From Agromyces soli (GTDB lineage Bacteria; Actinomycetota; Actinomycetes; Actinomycetales; Microbacteriaceae), in NCBI RefSeq assembly GCF_022811605.1, contig NZ_CP094533.1:2790001-2854000 (forward strand): DNA of 64,000 nucleotides, in the 5' to 3' direction. The notes beneath the pieces are model-generated. The model saw only the letters and a list, made by a program, of their open reading frames with translations, was not told the DNA's origin and made no database searches. Made by a program: the position numbers and the translations under genes. Shown piece by piece: positions 27,139 through 39,801 of the stretch. The stretch's first letter is position 1. Each line of letters opens with the position of its first letter.

Positions 27139-28479
27139 TCAGGGCGTCGGGGTTCGGGCGTCGTAGTCGCGGAAGCCGTGCTGGAGGCGGAGGATCGCGA
27201 CGGCGGCCGCGACGACGAGCAGCCCGCCGAAGAGCGGCGGGAACCAGAGCGCCACCGCCGTCGCGAGGATGCCGACCCAGAGGTCGCCGAGGCGCGGACC
27301 ACCCGTGACGACCACCTGGAACACGCCCTGCATCCGACCCTGGAGCTCGTCGGGCACCGCGGTCATCAGCATCGTGCTGCGGAAGATCGCACTCACCTCG
27401 TCGGCCGCTCCCGCGCCCGCGAGCAGGAGCGCGGCGCCGAGCAGCGCCGGCAGGCTCAGCGCGGCGTCCGCGGCCGAGGAGCGCCCGGCGAGCACGATCG
27501 CGATCACCGCGCCGAACCCGGCGATGCACGCCCCGTAGACGATGACCGAGCGGCCGATGGCGACGCCGTAGCGCCGGACGTGCATGACCCGTCCGCTCAG
27601 CAGGCTGGTGAGGAAGGTGCCGACGGCGAACGCCGCGGTGAGCGCGCCGGCGGTCGCCGCTCCGCCGCCGATGGCGACGGCGCCGACAGCCGGGAAGAGC
27701 GCGTAGGGCCGGCCGAAGGTCATCGCGGCGAGGTCGATCAGGAAGCCGGCGCGGATGTTCGGCGCCAGGCGCAGGAAGCGGAAGCCGTCCACGAGGGCCG
27801 CGAAGCCGGTGCGTCGCCCGGCCCCCTCCTCGGCGGCCCTCGGTGGGACGGCGGGGAGCGTCAGGATGCCGAGGAAGCCCGCGCTGAACAGCACGAGGTC
27901 CACGCTGAAGGTGAGCGGATAGCCGATCGAAGCGACGAGCACGCCGCCGAGCGCCGGGCCGAGCGTGAGCTGCACGCCGATCCCGATTCCGCTGAGGGCG
28001 GCTGCGCGGGAGACGAGCGCCGGCGCGAGCAGCCGCGGCGTGACCGCGGTCCGGGTGGCGCCGGTGACGGTGGCGCAGACCGAGATGACGGTGGTGAGCA
28101 CGTAGAACGGCCAGATCGCGACCGGCCGGCCGGCCTCGTGCTCGGCCGCACTGACGGCGGAGACGGCGACGAGCGCCGCGGTCGCCGCCCAAGTGGTGCT
28201 CGCGCTCGCGATGAGCAGGCGCCGCCGGTCGAGGGCGTCGGCGAGGACGCCGCCCCAGAGCCCGGCCACGAGCATCGGCAGCAGCGCGATGCCGCCGACG
28301 AGTCCCACCGCGAGCGTCGAGCGCGTGAGCTCGTAGAGCTGCAGCCCGACGGCGAGCACCGTCAGCTGCGCGCCGATGCCCGCGATGGTGCCGCCGATCC
28401 AGAGCCGGGCGAACGCGGGCGACTCCCGTAGCGGGGCGAGATCGACGAAGTGCGATCGTCGCGGCGGGGGAGAACTCAC
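27139..28479 (-). CDS. Major facilitator superfamily transporter
   Basis: A 446-residue membrane protein with about 12 hydrophobic segments, the MFS motif A-like loop [16 protein letters not shown] after helix 2, and a second-half counterpart around [15 protein letters not shown]. The family looks like the DHA3-type exporters (MFS_3), which also show [23 protein letters not shown] before helix 11. Substrate unknown. GTG 28479 is chosen because it precedes the hydrophilic lead-in [20 protein letters not shown] and because a TACGAT box stands 6 bases before it. It is divergent from the pyr operon and upstream of the amidohydrolase, so a purine-related substrate is possible but unproven. Confidence 0.85.
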   Translation of the reverse strand: MSSPPPRRSHFVDLAPLRESPAFARLWIGGTIAGIGAQLTVLAVGLQLYELTRSTLAVGLVGGIALLPMLVAGLWGGVLADALDRRRLLIASASTTWAATAALVAVSAVSAAEHEAGRPVAIWPFYVLTTVISVCATVTGATRTAVTPRLLAPALVSRAAALSGIGIGVQLTLGPALGGVLVASIGYPLTFSVDLVLFSAGFLGILTLPAVPPRAAEEGAGRRTGFAALVDGFRFLRLAPNIRAGFLIDLAAMTFGRPYALFPAVGAVAIGGGAATAGALTAAFAVGTFLTSLLSGRVMHVRRYGVAIGRSVIVYGACIAGFGAVIAIVLAGRSSAADAALSLPALLGAALLLAGAGAADEVSAIFRSTMLMTAVPDELQGRMQGVFQVVVTGGPRLGDLWVGILATAVALWFPPLFGGLLVVAAAVAILRLQHGFRDYDARTPTP

Positions 28480-28485
28480 CCTTGC

Positions 28486-28491
28486 ATCGTA
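28486..28491 (-). promoter_or_regulatory. -10 box TACGAT for a leaderless MFS mRNA
   Basis: TACGAT is 6 bases (GCAAGG) before GTG 28479 on the minus strand. The only purine-rich stretch touches the start codon and cannot work as a Shine-Dalgarno sequence. Confidence 0.45.
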
Positions 28492-28518
28492 CGCACGGCG
28501 AAACCGCACCCGACGCGC

Positions 28519-28538
28519 TGCTAAACTCGACGGAGTTT
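28519..28538 (+). promoter_or_regulatory. Extended -10 promoter of the pyr operon with overlapping palindrome
   Basis: TGCTAAACT (28519-28527) is an extended -10 element (TGn plus TAAACT). AAACTC (28523-28528), GACG and GAGTTT (28533-28538) form a perfect inverted repeat across the -10 and the likely start site near 28534. No -35 is seen at 17 bases, consistent with an extended -10. Confidence 0.5.
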
Positions 28539-28553
28539 GGCAACCTTTAAGGC

Positions 28554-28567
28554 CGTCCCGTGAGGCG
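28554..28567 (+). promoter_or_regulatory. Likely PyrR-binding RNA loop in the pyr leader
   Basis: CGTCCCGTGAGGCG matches the PyrR-binding loop known from Bacillus (ARUCCNGNGAGGYU) at every position except the outermost pair, where A-U is replaced by C-G, so pairing is kept. It ends 5 bases before the GGGAGG (28573-28578) of pyrR. PyrR binding in the presence of UMP would hide that ribosome binding site, the translational repression mode reported for Mycobacterium smegmatis. Confidence 0.65.
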
Positions 28568-28583
28568 GAGAAGGGAGGCCGCC

Positions 28584-29141
28584 GTGGCACGCGCCGTGCT
28601 CACCCAGGCGGACATCCAACGGGCGCTGACCCGCATCTCGCACGAGATCCTCGAATCCAACCGCGGGGGGAGCGACCTCGTCATCCTCGGCATCCCGACC
28701 CGCGGCGTGATCCTCGCCCGCCGGATCGCCGAGACGATCGCCCGCATCGAACCCGACGCGGCACCGGTGCCGGTCGGCTCCATCGACGTCACGATGTACC
28801 GCGACGACCTCTCCCGCACCCGCACCCGAACCCCGCAGCCGACCGAGGTGCCCGCGGGCGGCATCGACGGACGCACCGTCGTCCTCGTCGACGACGTGCT
28901 CTACTCCGGGCGCACCATCCGCGCCGCCTTCGACGCCCTCTCCGACCTCGGCCGCGCCCGCGCGGTGCGGCTCGCGGTGCTCGTCGACCGCGGCCACCGC
29001 GAGTTCCCGATCCGAGCGGATTTCGTCGGCAAGAACCTGCCGTCGTCCCACGACGAGCGCATCAACGTGCGGCTCGTCGAGACCGACGGCGACGAGGGCG
29101 TCGCGATCGAGACGGCCCAGGGCGAGGGGGAGGCGAAGTGA
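28584..29141 (+). CDS. pyrR: Bifunctional pyr operon regulator and uracil phosphoribosyltransferase PyrR
   Basis: PyrR senses UMP and PRPP and represses pyr expression by binding mRNA; it can also make UMP from uracil. The 185-residue PRTase-fold protein has [26 protein letters not shown], the PRPP loop [17 protein letters not shown] and the C-terminal [17 protein letters not shown] typical of PyrR. The start is GTG 28584, with GGGAGG 5 bases upstream; a longer reading from 28560 would overlap the PyrR loop. Its stop overlaps the pyrB GTG. Confidence 0.95.
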   Translation: MARAVLTQADIQRALTRISHEILESNRGGSDLVILGIPTRGVILARRIAETIARIEPDAAPVPVGSIDVTMYRDDLSRTRTRTPQPTEVPAGGIDGRTVVLVDDVLYSGRTIRAAFDALSDLGRARAVRLAVLVDRGHREFPIRADFVGKNLPSSHDERINVRLVETDGDEGVAIETAQGEGEAK

Positions 29142-30091
29142 ACCACCTGCTGGGCACGCGCGAGCTGTCCCGCGAGCAGGCGATCGAGCTCCTCGACATC
29201 GCCGAGGACATGGCGGCGGTGCAGGAGCGCGAGGTCAAGAAGTTGCCGACGCTGCGCGGCAAGACCGTCGTGAACCTCTTCTTCGAGGACTCGACCCGCA
29301 CCCGCATCTCGTTCGAGGCTGCGGCGAAGCGGCTCTCCGCCGACGTCATCAACTTCAGCGCGAAGGGGTCCAGCGTCTCCAAGGGCGAGAGCCTGAAGGA
29401 CACCGCGCAGACGCTGCAGGCCATGGGCGCGGACGGCGTCGTCATCCGGCATCCGGCCTCCGGGGCGCCGCTCACGCTCGCGACGAGCGGCTGGATCGAC
29501 GCCGGCGTGGTCAACGCCGGCGACGGCACGCACGAGCACCCCACCCAGGCCCTGCTCGATGCCTTCACGATGCGCCGCCGGCTGCACGGCGCCGCCTCCC
29601 GCGGGCGCGGGCTCGACGGCGCGCGCGTCCTCATCGTCGGCGACGTGCTGCACTCGCGGGTCGCGCGCTCGAACGCCTGGCTGCTGCCCGCGCTCGGCGC
29701 CGAGGTCGAGCTCGTCGCGCCGCCGACGCTGCTGCCCGTCGACACGCGCCGCTGGCCCGTGGCCACGTCCTACGACCTCGACGAGGCGCTCGGCCGCCGG
29801 CCGGACGTGGTCATGATGCTGCGCATCCAGGCCGAGCGGATGCACGGGGCCTTCTTCCCGAACAGTCGGGAGTACGCCCGCACCTGGGGGCTCGACGACG
29901 CGCGGTTCGACGCGCTTCCCGACACTACGATGGTCATGCATCCCGGACCGATGAACCGCGGTCTCGAGATCGCCGCCCGCGCGGCCGATTCGCCGCAGTC
30001 CACGGTGCGCGAGCAGGTCGCGAACGGAGTATCAGTGAGAATGGCCGCCCTCTATCTGCTGCTGTCCGGTGAACGGGGGGCCGCCGCATGA
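29138..30091 (+). CDS. pyrB: Aspartate carbamoyltransferase catalytic subunit PyrB
   Basis: PyrB joins carbamoyl phosphate and aspartate, the committed step to UMP. The 317-residue protein has the carbamoyl phosphate motif [13 protein letters not shown] (about residues 48-60), [13 protein letters not shown], the HPxQ motif in [16 protein letters not shown] and [12 protein letters not shown] near the end. No pyrI regulatory subunit is present. GTG 29138 overlaps the pyrR stop and is served by GGGGGAGG. The stop overlaps pyrC (ATGA). Confidence 0.96.
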   Translation: MNHLLGTRELSREQAIELLDIAEDMAAVQEREVKKLPTLRGKTVVNLFFEDSTRTRISFEAAAKRLSADVINFSAKGSSVSKGESLKDTAQTLQAMGADGVVIRHPASGAPLTLATSGWIDAGVVNAGDGTHEHPTQALLDAFTMRRRLHGAASRGRGLDGARVLIVGDVLHSRVARSNAWLLPALGAEVELVAPPTLLPVDTRRWPVATSYDLDEALGRRPDVVMMLRIQAERMHGAFFPNSREYARTWGLDDARFDALPDTTMVMHPGPMNRGLEIAARAADSPQSTVREQVANGVSVRMAALYLLLSGERGAAA

Positions 30092-31428
30092 GCGAGCGTC
30101 ACCTGATCGTCGGGGCGCAGCTGCCGAACGGCGAACGCCGCGACCTCCTGCTCGAGGGCGGACGCATCGCCGAGCTCGGCACCGGGCTCGACGCCCGCGG
30201 GGCGGAGCTCGTCGACGCGGCGGGCCTCGTCGTGCTGCCCGGGCTCGTCGACCTGCACACCCACCTCCGCGAGCCGGGCTACGAGCAGAGCGAGACCGTG
30301 CTCACCGGCACCCGCGCCGCCGCGGCGGGCGGATTCACCGCGGTCTTCGCGATGGCGAACACCTCGCCGGTCGCCGACACCGCCGGCGTCGTCGAGCAGG
30401 AGTTCAGCCTCGGGCGGGCCGCCGGGTACGCCGCCGTCCAGCCGATCGGCGCCGTGACGGTGGGCCTGGCCGGCGAGCGCCTCGCCGAGCTCGGCGCCAT
30501 GGCCCAGTCCCGCGCCCGAGTGCGGGTCTTCTCCGACGACGGCTTCTGCGTGCACGACCCGCTGCTCATGCGCCGCGCGCTCGAGTACGTGAAGGCCTTC
30601 GGCGGCGTCATCGCGCAGCACGCCCAGGAGCCGCGGCTCACCGAGGGCGCGCAGATGAACGAGGGCGCCCTCTCGGGCGAGCTCGGCCTCGCCGGCTGGC
30701 CGGCGGTCGCCGAGGAGTCGATCATCGCCCGCGACGTGCTGCTCGCCGAGCACGTCGGCAGTCGACTGCACGTCTGCCACGTCTCGACGGCCGGTTCGGT
30801 CGAGGTGATCCGCTGGGCGAAGGCCCGCGGCATCGACGTCACGGCCGAGGTGACGCCGCACCATCTGCTCCTCACCGAGGACCGGGTCGCGAGCTACGAC
30901 CCGCGCTTCAAGGTGAACCCGCCGCTGCGCCGAGCGGAGGACGTCGAGGCGCTCCGCGCCGCGCTCGCGGACGGCACCATCGACATCGTCGCCACCGACC
31001 ACGCCCCGCACCCGATGGAGGCCAAGGAGGGCGAGTGGGACGCGTCGGCGAACGGCATGGTCGGGCTCGAGTCCGCGCTGTCCGTCGTGCACCGCACGAT
31101 GGTGGAGCCCGGCCGCCTCGACTGGGCCGACGTCGCGCGGGTGCTCAGCCAGGCGCCCGCCCGCATCGGTCGCCTCGCGGGCCAGGGCGGCGAGGTCGAG
31201 GTCGGCGCGCCCGCCGAGCTCGTGCTCTACGACCCCTCGGCGACGGGGGAGTTCGGTCTCGAGCGGCTCGCCGGCCGCAGCACCAACTCGCCGTACCTCG
31301 GCGAGACGCTGCCCGGCTCCGTGCGCTGGACGTTCCACCAGGGCTACGCGACGGTCCGCGACGGCGAGGTGCGCGAGGCGGCGGAGGTTGCCGGACTCGC
31401 CGCGGCAGCGGGGAGCGGTGATGGATAA
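30088..31428 (+). CDS. pyrC: Dihydroorotase PyrC
   Basis: PyrC closes carbamoyl aspartate to dihydroorotate. The 446-residue enzyme is the Gram-positive class I type: [17 protein letters not shown] with the first metal His pair, [48 protein letters not shown] and [11 protein letters not shown] with the catalytic Asp. ATG 30088 overlaps pyrB. The stop lies inside the next gene, an 8-base overlap. Confidence 0.96.
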   Translation: MSERHLIVGAQLPNGERRDLLLEGGRIAELGTGLDARGAELVDAAGLVVLPGLVDLHTHLREPGYEQSETVLTGTRAAAAGGFTAVFAMANTSPVADTAGVVEQEFSLGRAAGYAAVQPIGAVTVGLAGERLAELGAMAQSRARVRVFSDDGFCVHDPLLMRRALEYVKAFGGVIAQHAQEPRLTEGAQMNEGALSGELGLAGWPAVAEESIIARDVLLAEHVGSRLHVCHVSTAGSVEVIRWAKARGIDVTAEVTPHHLLLTEDRVASYDPRFKVNPPLRRAEDVEALRAALADGTIDIVATDHAPHPMEAKEGEWDASANGMVGLESALSVVHRTMVEPGRLDWADVARVLSQAPARIGRLAGQGGEVEVGAPAELVLYDPSATGEFGLERLAGRSTNSPYLGETLPGSVRWTFHQGYATVRDGEVREAAEVAGLAAAAGSGDG

Positions 31429-31969
31429 GCTCATCGGCGCGATCGTCGCCGTCATCGTCGTCGCCGTCGTGATCTGGCTGATGGTCCGCTCCTGGCGACG
31501 ACGACGGGCCCGCGACGCCCGCCTCGCGGCGTACCCCGTGCCCGCGACGCTCGCGGCGGCCGTCCTCGAGACCGAGGTGCTCTACGTCGCCTCGACCCCC
31601 GAGAGCGAGCCCTTCGAGCGGCTCGCGGTCGACGGCCTGGCGTTCCGCGGGGCGGCCCACCTCGAGGTGTACGACGCGGGCGTGCTGCTGCGGATCGCGG
31701 GGGAGCCGGCGAGCTTCCTCCCGGTCGAGCGCATCGTCGGGATCGGCGCCGCGAGCCACGCGATCGACCGCGGCGTCGAGGCCGAGGGCCTCGTGGCCCT
31801 CACCTGGCAGCCGCACGAGTCGGAGCCCGGCGAGGTGCCGGTGCGCATCGACAGCTATCTTCGGGCGCGATACCCGGGCGACACCGCTCGGATCATCGAC
31901 GCCGTCACGGACATCACCGCGGCCGAGCAGCCGCGGTCGCAACAGGAAGGCGAGGCCTCTGGTGACTGA
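31421..31969 (+). CDS. Membrane protein with PH-like domain, pyr operon
   Basis: A 182-residue protein of unknown function conserved between pyrC and carA in Actinobacteria as far as I recall (the counterpart in M. tuberculosis is an unnamed membrane protein). It has one N-terminal helix ([19 protein letters not shown]) followed by an Arg-rich stop-transfer patch ([12 protein letters not shown]), so the bulk is cytoplasmic. The remainder is a beta-rich, single-domain stretch with [27 protein letters not shown] and [12 protein letters not shown], which looks like a bacterial pleckstrin-like fold. ATG 31421 overlaps pyrC by 8 bases and has GGGAG upstream. It overlaps carA by 8 bases. Confidence 0.7.
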   Translation: MDKLIGAIVAVIVVAVVIWLMVRSWRRRRARDARLAAYPVPATLAAAVLETEVLYVASTPESEPFERLAVDGLAFRGAAHLEVYDAGVLLRIAGEPASFLPVERIVGIGAASHAIDRGVEAEGLVALTWQPHESEPGEVPVRIDSYLRARYPGDTARIIDAVTDITAAEQPRSQQEGEASGD

Positions 31970-33115
31970 GACCACGACCCGCACGGCCCCCGCCGTGCTC
32001 GTCCTCGAGGACGGAACCCGCTTCGAGGGACGCGCGTACGGCGCCCTCGGCCGCACGCTCGGCGAGGCGGTCTTCGCGACCGGCATGACCGGCTATCAGG
32101 AGACGCTGACCGACCCGTCCTACGCGGGTCAGATCGTGCTCATGACCGCGCCGCACATCGGCAACACGGGCATGAACGACGAGGACATGGAGTCCAAGCA
32201 GATCTGGGTCGCCGGCTTCGTCGTGCGCGACCCCTCCCGGGTCGTGTCGAACTTCCGCTCGCAGCGGAGCCTCGACGACGACCTCGCGGACGCCGGCATC
32301 GTCGGCATCTCCGGCATCGACACGCGCGCCGTCACGCGGCGCATCCGCGACGCCGGCGCGATGCGGGCGGGCATCTTCTCCGGCGAGGACGCGAGCCTCA
32401 CGGCGGGCGAGCAGCTCGACCTCGTGCTCGGCGGTGCCGAGATGGCGGGGCAGAACCTCTCCGGCGAGGTGTCGACGGGGGAGCGCTACTCGCTGCCCGC
32501 CACCGGCGAGCGGATCGGCTCGGTCGCGGTGCTCGACCTCGGGGTGAAGACCTCCACGCTGAACTTCCTCGCCGAGCGCGGCTTCGACGTCGAGGTGCTC
32601 CCGCAGACCGTGACGATCGAGGAGGTGCGGGCGCTCGAGCCCGACGCGCTCTTCTTCTCGAACGGCCCCGGCGACCCGAGCGCGAGCGACCGGCACGTGC
32701 AGCTCCTCCGCGAGTCGCTCCGCGACGGCCGGCCGTACTTCGGCATCTGCTTCGGCAACCAGCTCCTCGGCCGCGCCCTCGGCTTCGGCACGTACAAGCT
32801 GCCGTTCGGCCACCGCGGCATCAACCAGCCCGTGCTCGACAAGGCCACCGGCCGCGTCGAGATCACGGCCCACAACCACGGCTTCGCCGTCGACGCCCCG
32901 ATCGATCGCGTGAGCGAGTCGAGCGAGGGCTTCGGCCGCGTCGAGGTCAGCCACGTCGACCTCAACGACGACGTGGTCGAGGGCCTCAACTGCCTCGACA
33001 TCCCCGCGTTCAGCGTCCAGTACCACCCCGAGTCGGCTGCCGGCCCGCACGACGCGAACTACCTCTTCGATCGTTTCCGCGAGCTGGTCATCGCGAGCAA
33101 GGAGAACCGCGACTA

Positions 33116-33116
<1 letters not shown>
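31962..33116 (+). CDS. carA: Carbamoyl phosphate synthase small (glutaminase) subunit CarA
   Basis: CarA releases ammonia from glutamine for CarB. The 384-residue protein has the N-terminal CarA domain ([20 protein letters not shown]) and a class I glutaminase domain with the nucleophile Cys263 in YFGICFGNQ, then HRGINQPV, the His/Glu pair in [14 protein letters not shown]. The Leu-to-Phe change in GICFGNQ is common in Actinobacteria. GTG 31962 has AACAGGAAGG upstream. TAATG overlap with carB. Confidence 0.97.
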
Positions 33117-36402
<3,286 letters not shown>

Positions 36403-36406
<4 letters not shown>

Positions 36407-37281
36407 GCGAGCCCGTCGCGTTCGGTGACCGTCTGGCGGCGGCCTTCGCCGCGTACGGCCGGCTGTGCGTCGGGATCGACCCGCACGCGCAGCTCCTTGA
36501 GAGCTGGGGCCTGCCCGACAGCGGCGAGGGCGTCCGCGAGTTCGGCCTCCGCGTCGTCGACGCGGCGGCCGGCCAGATCGGCATCGTGAAGCCGCAGGTC
36601 TCGTTCTACGAGCGGCACGGTGCCGCCGGCTACGCGGCGCTCGAGCGGGTCTTCGCCGAGGCGCGCGACGCGGGGCTCATCGTGATCGCCGACGCGAAGC
36701 GCGGCGACATCGGCTCGACGCTCGCGGGCTACGCGGATGCCTGGCTCCGCCCGGGTTCGACGCTGGAAGCGGATGCCCTGACGCTGAACCCCTACCAGGG
36801 GCTCGCCACGCTCGCCCCGGTCATGGAGCGCGCCGCAGCGGTCGGCAAAGGCGTGTTCGTGCTCGCCGCGACGTCCAACCCGGAGTCCGGGCCCGTGCAG
36901 ACGGCCGAGCTCCGGCAGTCCAGCCGGGCCGGCCGCACGATCGCCTCCGCGATGGTCGACGGCGTCGACGCGTGGAACCGCGCGCGCCCGGATGCCTCGA
37001 CCCGCACTCTGGGCGACGCGGGCGTCGTGATCGGCGCGACCGTCGAGCTGCGCGCGGTCGGCATCGACCCGGATGCCTACGGGGAGACGCCCGGTCTGCC
37101 GGTGCTGGCCCCGGGCTTCGGCCACCAGGGCGGCGACGCCGCCCAGCTCGGCGAGCTGTTCGGCCGCCTGGCCGCCGGCGCCATCGTGAACGAGTCCCGG
37201 TCCGTGCTCGCCGCCGGGCCCGAGGAGATCGGCGAGGCCGTCCGGCGCCGCGCCGGGGAGGTAGGATCGCTCGGTGTCTGA
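36403..37281 (+). CDS. pyrF: Orotidine 5'-phosphate decarboxylase PyrF (class 2)
   Basis: PyrF decarboxylates OMP to UMP. The 292-residue protein is the longer class 2 form: [16 protein letters not shown] near residue 20, [12 protein letters not shown], the catalytic [10 protein letters not shown] (Lys-Asp pair) and [25 protein letters not shown] and a C-terminal [10 protein letters not shown] that binds phosphate. GTG 36403 overlaps the carB TGA. Its last 8 bases overlap gmk, where a TAGGAT box also sits, so transcription may restart here. pyrD and pyrE are not in the window. Confidence 0.96.
37262..37267 (+). promoter_or_regulatory. -10 box TAGGAT for gmk
   Basis: TAGGAT inside the end of pyrF stands 6 bases (CGCTCG) before the gmk GTG. 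It would allow the guanylate kinase and downstream rpoZ-coaBC-metK to be made when the pyr operon is repressed. Confidence 0.45.
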
Positions 37282-38188
37282 TCGGACCCCCACCACCCCG
37301 CCAGAGGTCGACCGAGTCGCCGCCTCCCGAGCCGCCGTCGCGGCGCGCCGGGCCCGCGCGATCGTGAAGCAGGAGGTCGCCGACGGCGCCCGGAGCCCGC
37401 TCGACGTGCTCCGCGTCGCGTTCGACGACCCCGAGGGCGTCGAGGGCCGGCTCCGGGTCACGGAGTTCCTCGGGGCGATCCCGGCGATCGGTCGCACGAA
37501 GACCGAGCGGATCATGGACGAGCTCCAGATCTCGCCCGCCAAGCGCCTGGGCGGCCTCGGCCGGCTGCAGCGCCGCCGCCTGCGCGGCTTCGTCGCCGAG
37601 TGGGTCGCCGCGCACGGCGGCACGGGCGACCGGCTCGTCGTGCTCGCCGGTCCCACGGCCGTCGGAAAGGGCACGGTCGCGGGATACATCCGCGACCACT
37701 ATCCCGAGGTGAAGCTCTCGGTCTCCGCGACGACCCGCGCCCCGCGCCCGGGCGAGATCGACGGCGAGCACTACTTCTTCGTCGACGACGCCGAGTTCGA
37801 CCGCCTGATCGAGACTGGCGAGCTGCTGGAGTGGGCGACCGTGCACAACGCCTCCCGGTACGGCACGCCCCGCGGCCCGGTGGAGCAGGCGATCGCCGCG
37901 GGCGACAGCGTGCTGCTGGAGATCGACATCCAGGGCGCGCGCTCGGTCCGCCGCGCCATGCCGGAGGCGACGCTCGTGTTCCTGCAGCCGCCGAGCTGGG
38001 ACGAGCTCGTCCGCCGGCTCGTCGGCCGGGGCACCGAGGGGCCGGCCGAACAGCAGCGCCGGCTCGAGACCGCGAAGGTCGAACTGGCCTCCGCCGACGA
38101 GTTCGATCACCAGGTCGTGAACCACGAGGTCTCCGAGGCCGCGCAAAAGGTCGTAGACTTGATGCGGCCCCGCAAGGGTCGTCATTGA
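37274..38188 (+). CDS. gmk: Guanylate kinase with N-terminal actinobacterial integration host factor domain (fusion)
   Basis: A 304-residue fusion. Residues about 121-304 are a complete guanylate kinase that converts GMP to GDP: P-loop GPTAVGKG (126-133), [49 protein letters not shown] and the lid [14 protein letters not shown]. Residues about 11-110 match the actinobacterial integration host factor (mIHF/sIHF): [36 protein letters not shown] with the helix-hairpin-helix, then [19 protein letters not shown]. In Mycobacterium mihF is a separate gene directly before gmk. No stop, frame change or ribosome binding site separates the halves; one internal GTG (37640) is too close to the P-loop to give a normal kinase. 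The nucleoid-binding role of the N-terminal half is inferred from the family. Confidence 0.9.
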   Translation: MSDRTPTTPPEVDRVAASRAAVAARRARAIVKQEVADGARSPLDVLRVAFDDPEGVEGRLRVTEFLGAIPAIGRTKTERIMDELQISPAKRLGGLGRLQRRRLRGFVAEWVAAHGGTGDRLVVLAGPTAVGKGTVAGYIRDHYPEVKLSVSATTRAPRPGEIDGEHYFFVDDAEFDRLIETGELLEWATVHNASRYGTPRGPVEQAIAAGDSVLLEIDIQGARSVRRAMPEATLVFLQPPSWDELVRRLVGRGTEGPAEQQRRLETAKVELASADEFDHQVVNHEVSEAAQKVVDLMRPRKGRH

Positions 38189-38266
38189 GCTGCCCGCAGT
38201 TCGGGCGACCGGGCCACGATCTTTCGCGCACACCTCGTGCGCATCACCGAAGCGAGGAGTCACTCC

Positions 38267-38524
38267 ATGGCTGAGAAGCTGTCCGGCATCATCGACCCGC
38301 CCATCGACGACCTGCTGTCGAAGGTCGACTCGAAGTACCAGCTGGTCATCTTCGCGTCGAAGCGCGCCCGTCAGATCAACGACTACTACGCCGATCTGCA
38401 CGAGGGCAGCCTGTTCGACAACGTCGGCCCGCTCGTGGACTCGTCGATCGATGACAAGCCGCTCACCGTGGCGATGCACGAGATCAACGAGGACAAGCTG
38501 CGCCTGCGCCCCATCAGCGAGTAA
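38267..38524 (+). CDS. rpoZ: DNA-directed RNA polymerase omega subunit
   Basis: Omega helps fold and stabilise the beta' subunit. The 85-residue protein begins [17 protein letters not shown] and contains the omega core [19 protein letters not shown], then the actinobacterial tail [21 protein letters not shown] 38267 is preceded by GCGAGGAGT at ideal spacing; a 10-residue longer reading lacks any signal. The 78 bases after gmk hold a GCCCG/CGGGC-type short inverted repeat but no clear terminator. Confidence 0.95.
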   Translation: MAEKLSGIIDPPIDDLLSKVDSKYQLVIFASKRARQINDYYADLHEGSLFDNVGPLVDSSIDDKPLTVAMHEINEDKLRLRPISE

Positions 38525-38533
38525 GCCGCCGGC

Positions 38534-39799
38534 GTGGCGAGCACGACGGGCCGACTGAACATCGTCGTCGGCATCACCGGCGGCATCGCCGCGTACAAGG
38601 CCGTCGCCGTCGTGCGCCAGCTCGTGCTGGCCGGTCATGACGTGCACGTCGTCCCGACCGAGGCGGCGCTCCGCTTCGTCGGCCGGCCGACGCTCGAGGC
38701 GATCTCGCGCAACCCGGTGCACACCGAGCTGTACGAGGGCGTCGCCGAGGTCCGGCACGTCGCCATCGGGCAGGCGGCCGACCTGATCGTCATCGCCCCG
38801 GCGACGGCGAACTCGATCGCGAAGCTCGCGGCCGGGCTCGCCGACGACCTCCTCGGCAACACCGTGCTCGCGAGCCGCGCTCCGCTCGTCATCGCCCCGG
38901 CGATGCACACCGAGATGTGGGAGCACGCCGCGACGCGCGCGAACATCGCGCTGCTGCGCGAGCGCGGCGTCACCGTCGTCGGCCCGGCCGAAGGCCAACT
39001 GACCGGCACCGACCGAGGTGCCGGCCGACTGGAGGAGCCCGAGGTCATCGTCGAGGCCGCCCTCGCACGCGTCTCCGCAGCACGAGCGACGGGCGATCTC
39101 GCCGGGCGCCGCGTCGTGGTGAGCGCCGGCGGCACGCGCGAGCCGCTCGACCCCGTGCGCTTCCTCGGCAACCGCTCGAGCGGCAAGCAGGGCATCGCCA
39201 TCGCCGAGGCCGCCCGCGCCCGCGGCGCCGAGGTGACGCTCGTGGCCGCCAACCTCGAGGTTCCGCGCCCCGAGGGCTGCGACGTCCGCGAGGTCAGCAC
39301 GGCACTCGAACTGCAGCGCGAGCTCGTCGACGCCGCCGCGGGCGCCGACGTGGTCGTCATGGCCGCCGCCGTCGCCGACTACCGCCCCGCCGCGGTCAGC
39401 GAGCAGAAGATCAAGAAGGACGCCTCGGACTCCGGGCTCACCCTCGAGCTCGTGCGCAACCCCGACATCCTCGCCGGCCTCGGCGCGGCACCGCACGACG
39501 GCACGCTGCTCGTCGGCTTCGCCGCCGAGACCGAGTCCGACGAGGAGCGCCTGCTGGAGCTCGGCCGCGGCAAGCGGAGGGCCAAGGGCGCCGACCTGCT
39601 GGTGGTCAACCGGGTGGGCTGGAGCGAGGGCTTCGCCGCCGATGACAACAGGGTCGTCGTCATCGGCCCCGACGACGCGGTCGTCACACAAGCACACGGA
39701 AGCAAGGCGTCGGTGGCGGATGCCATCCTCGACGTGGTTGTCTCGAAGCTGAACCCCGCGGCGCACGCCGCACGCACTCCAGAAGGAACGACGAGCTGA
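38534..39799 (+). CDS. coaBC: Bifunctional phosphopantothenoylcysteine decarboxylase/synthetase CoaBC
   Basis: CoaBC couples cysteine to 4'-phosphopantothenate (CoaB, with CTP) and decarboxylates the product (CoaC, with FMN) on the way to coenzyme A. Of 421 residues, about 1-180 are the flavin-binding CoaC domain with [11 protein letters not shown], His75 in VRHVAIGQ and [18 protein letters not shown]; the rest is CoaB with [22 protein letters not shown] and AAAVADYRP. Two positions differ from E. coli: His replaces Asn in APAMHTEMW (residue 125), and the active-site Cys loop ACGxxGxGR is [10 protein letters not shown] with Thr157 in the Cys position. I believe both are usual in Actinobacteria. 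GTG 38534 lies 9 bases after rpoZ. Confidence 0.93.
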   Translation: MASTTGRLNIVVGITGGIAAYKAVAVVRQLVLAGHDVHVVPTEAALRFVGRPTLEAISRNPVHTELYEGVAEVRHVAIGQAADLIVIAPATANSIAKLAAGLADDLLGNTVLASRAPLVIAPAMHTEMWEHAATRANIALLRERGVTVVGPAEGQLTGTDRGAGRLEEPEVIVEAALARVSAARATGDLAGRRVVVSAGGTREPLDPVRFLGNRSSGKQGIAIAEAARARGAEVTLVAANLEVPRPEGCDVREVSTALELQRELVDAAAGADVVVMAAAVADYRPAAVSEQKIKKDASDSGLTLELVRNPDILAGLGAAPHDGTLLVGFAAETESDEERLLELGRGKRRAKGADLLVVNRVGWSEGFAADDNRVVVIGPDDAVVTQAHGSKASVADAILDVVVSKLNPAAHAARTPEGTTS

Positions 39800-39801
39800 A
39801 C

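Noticed and set aside
37640..38188. Internal GTG as a separate start for guanylate kinase.
   Set aside because: It would begin only a few residues before the P-loop, lacks a ribosome binding site and removes the first strand of the kinase.
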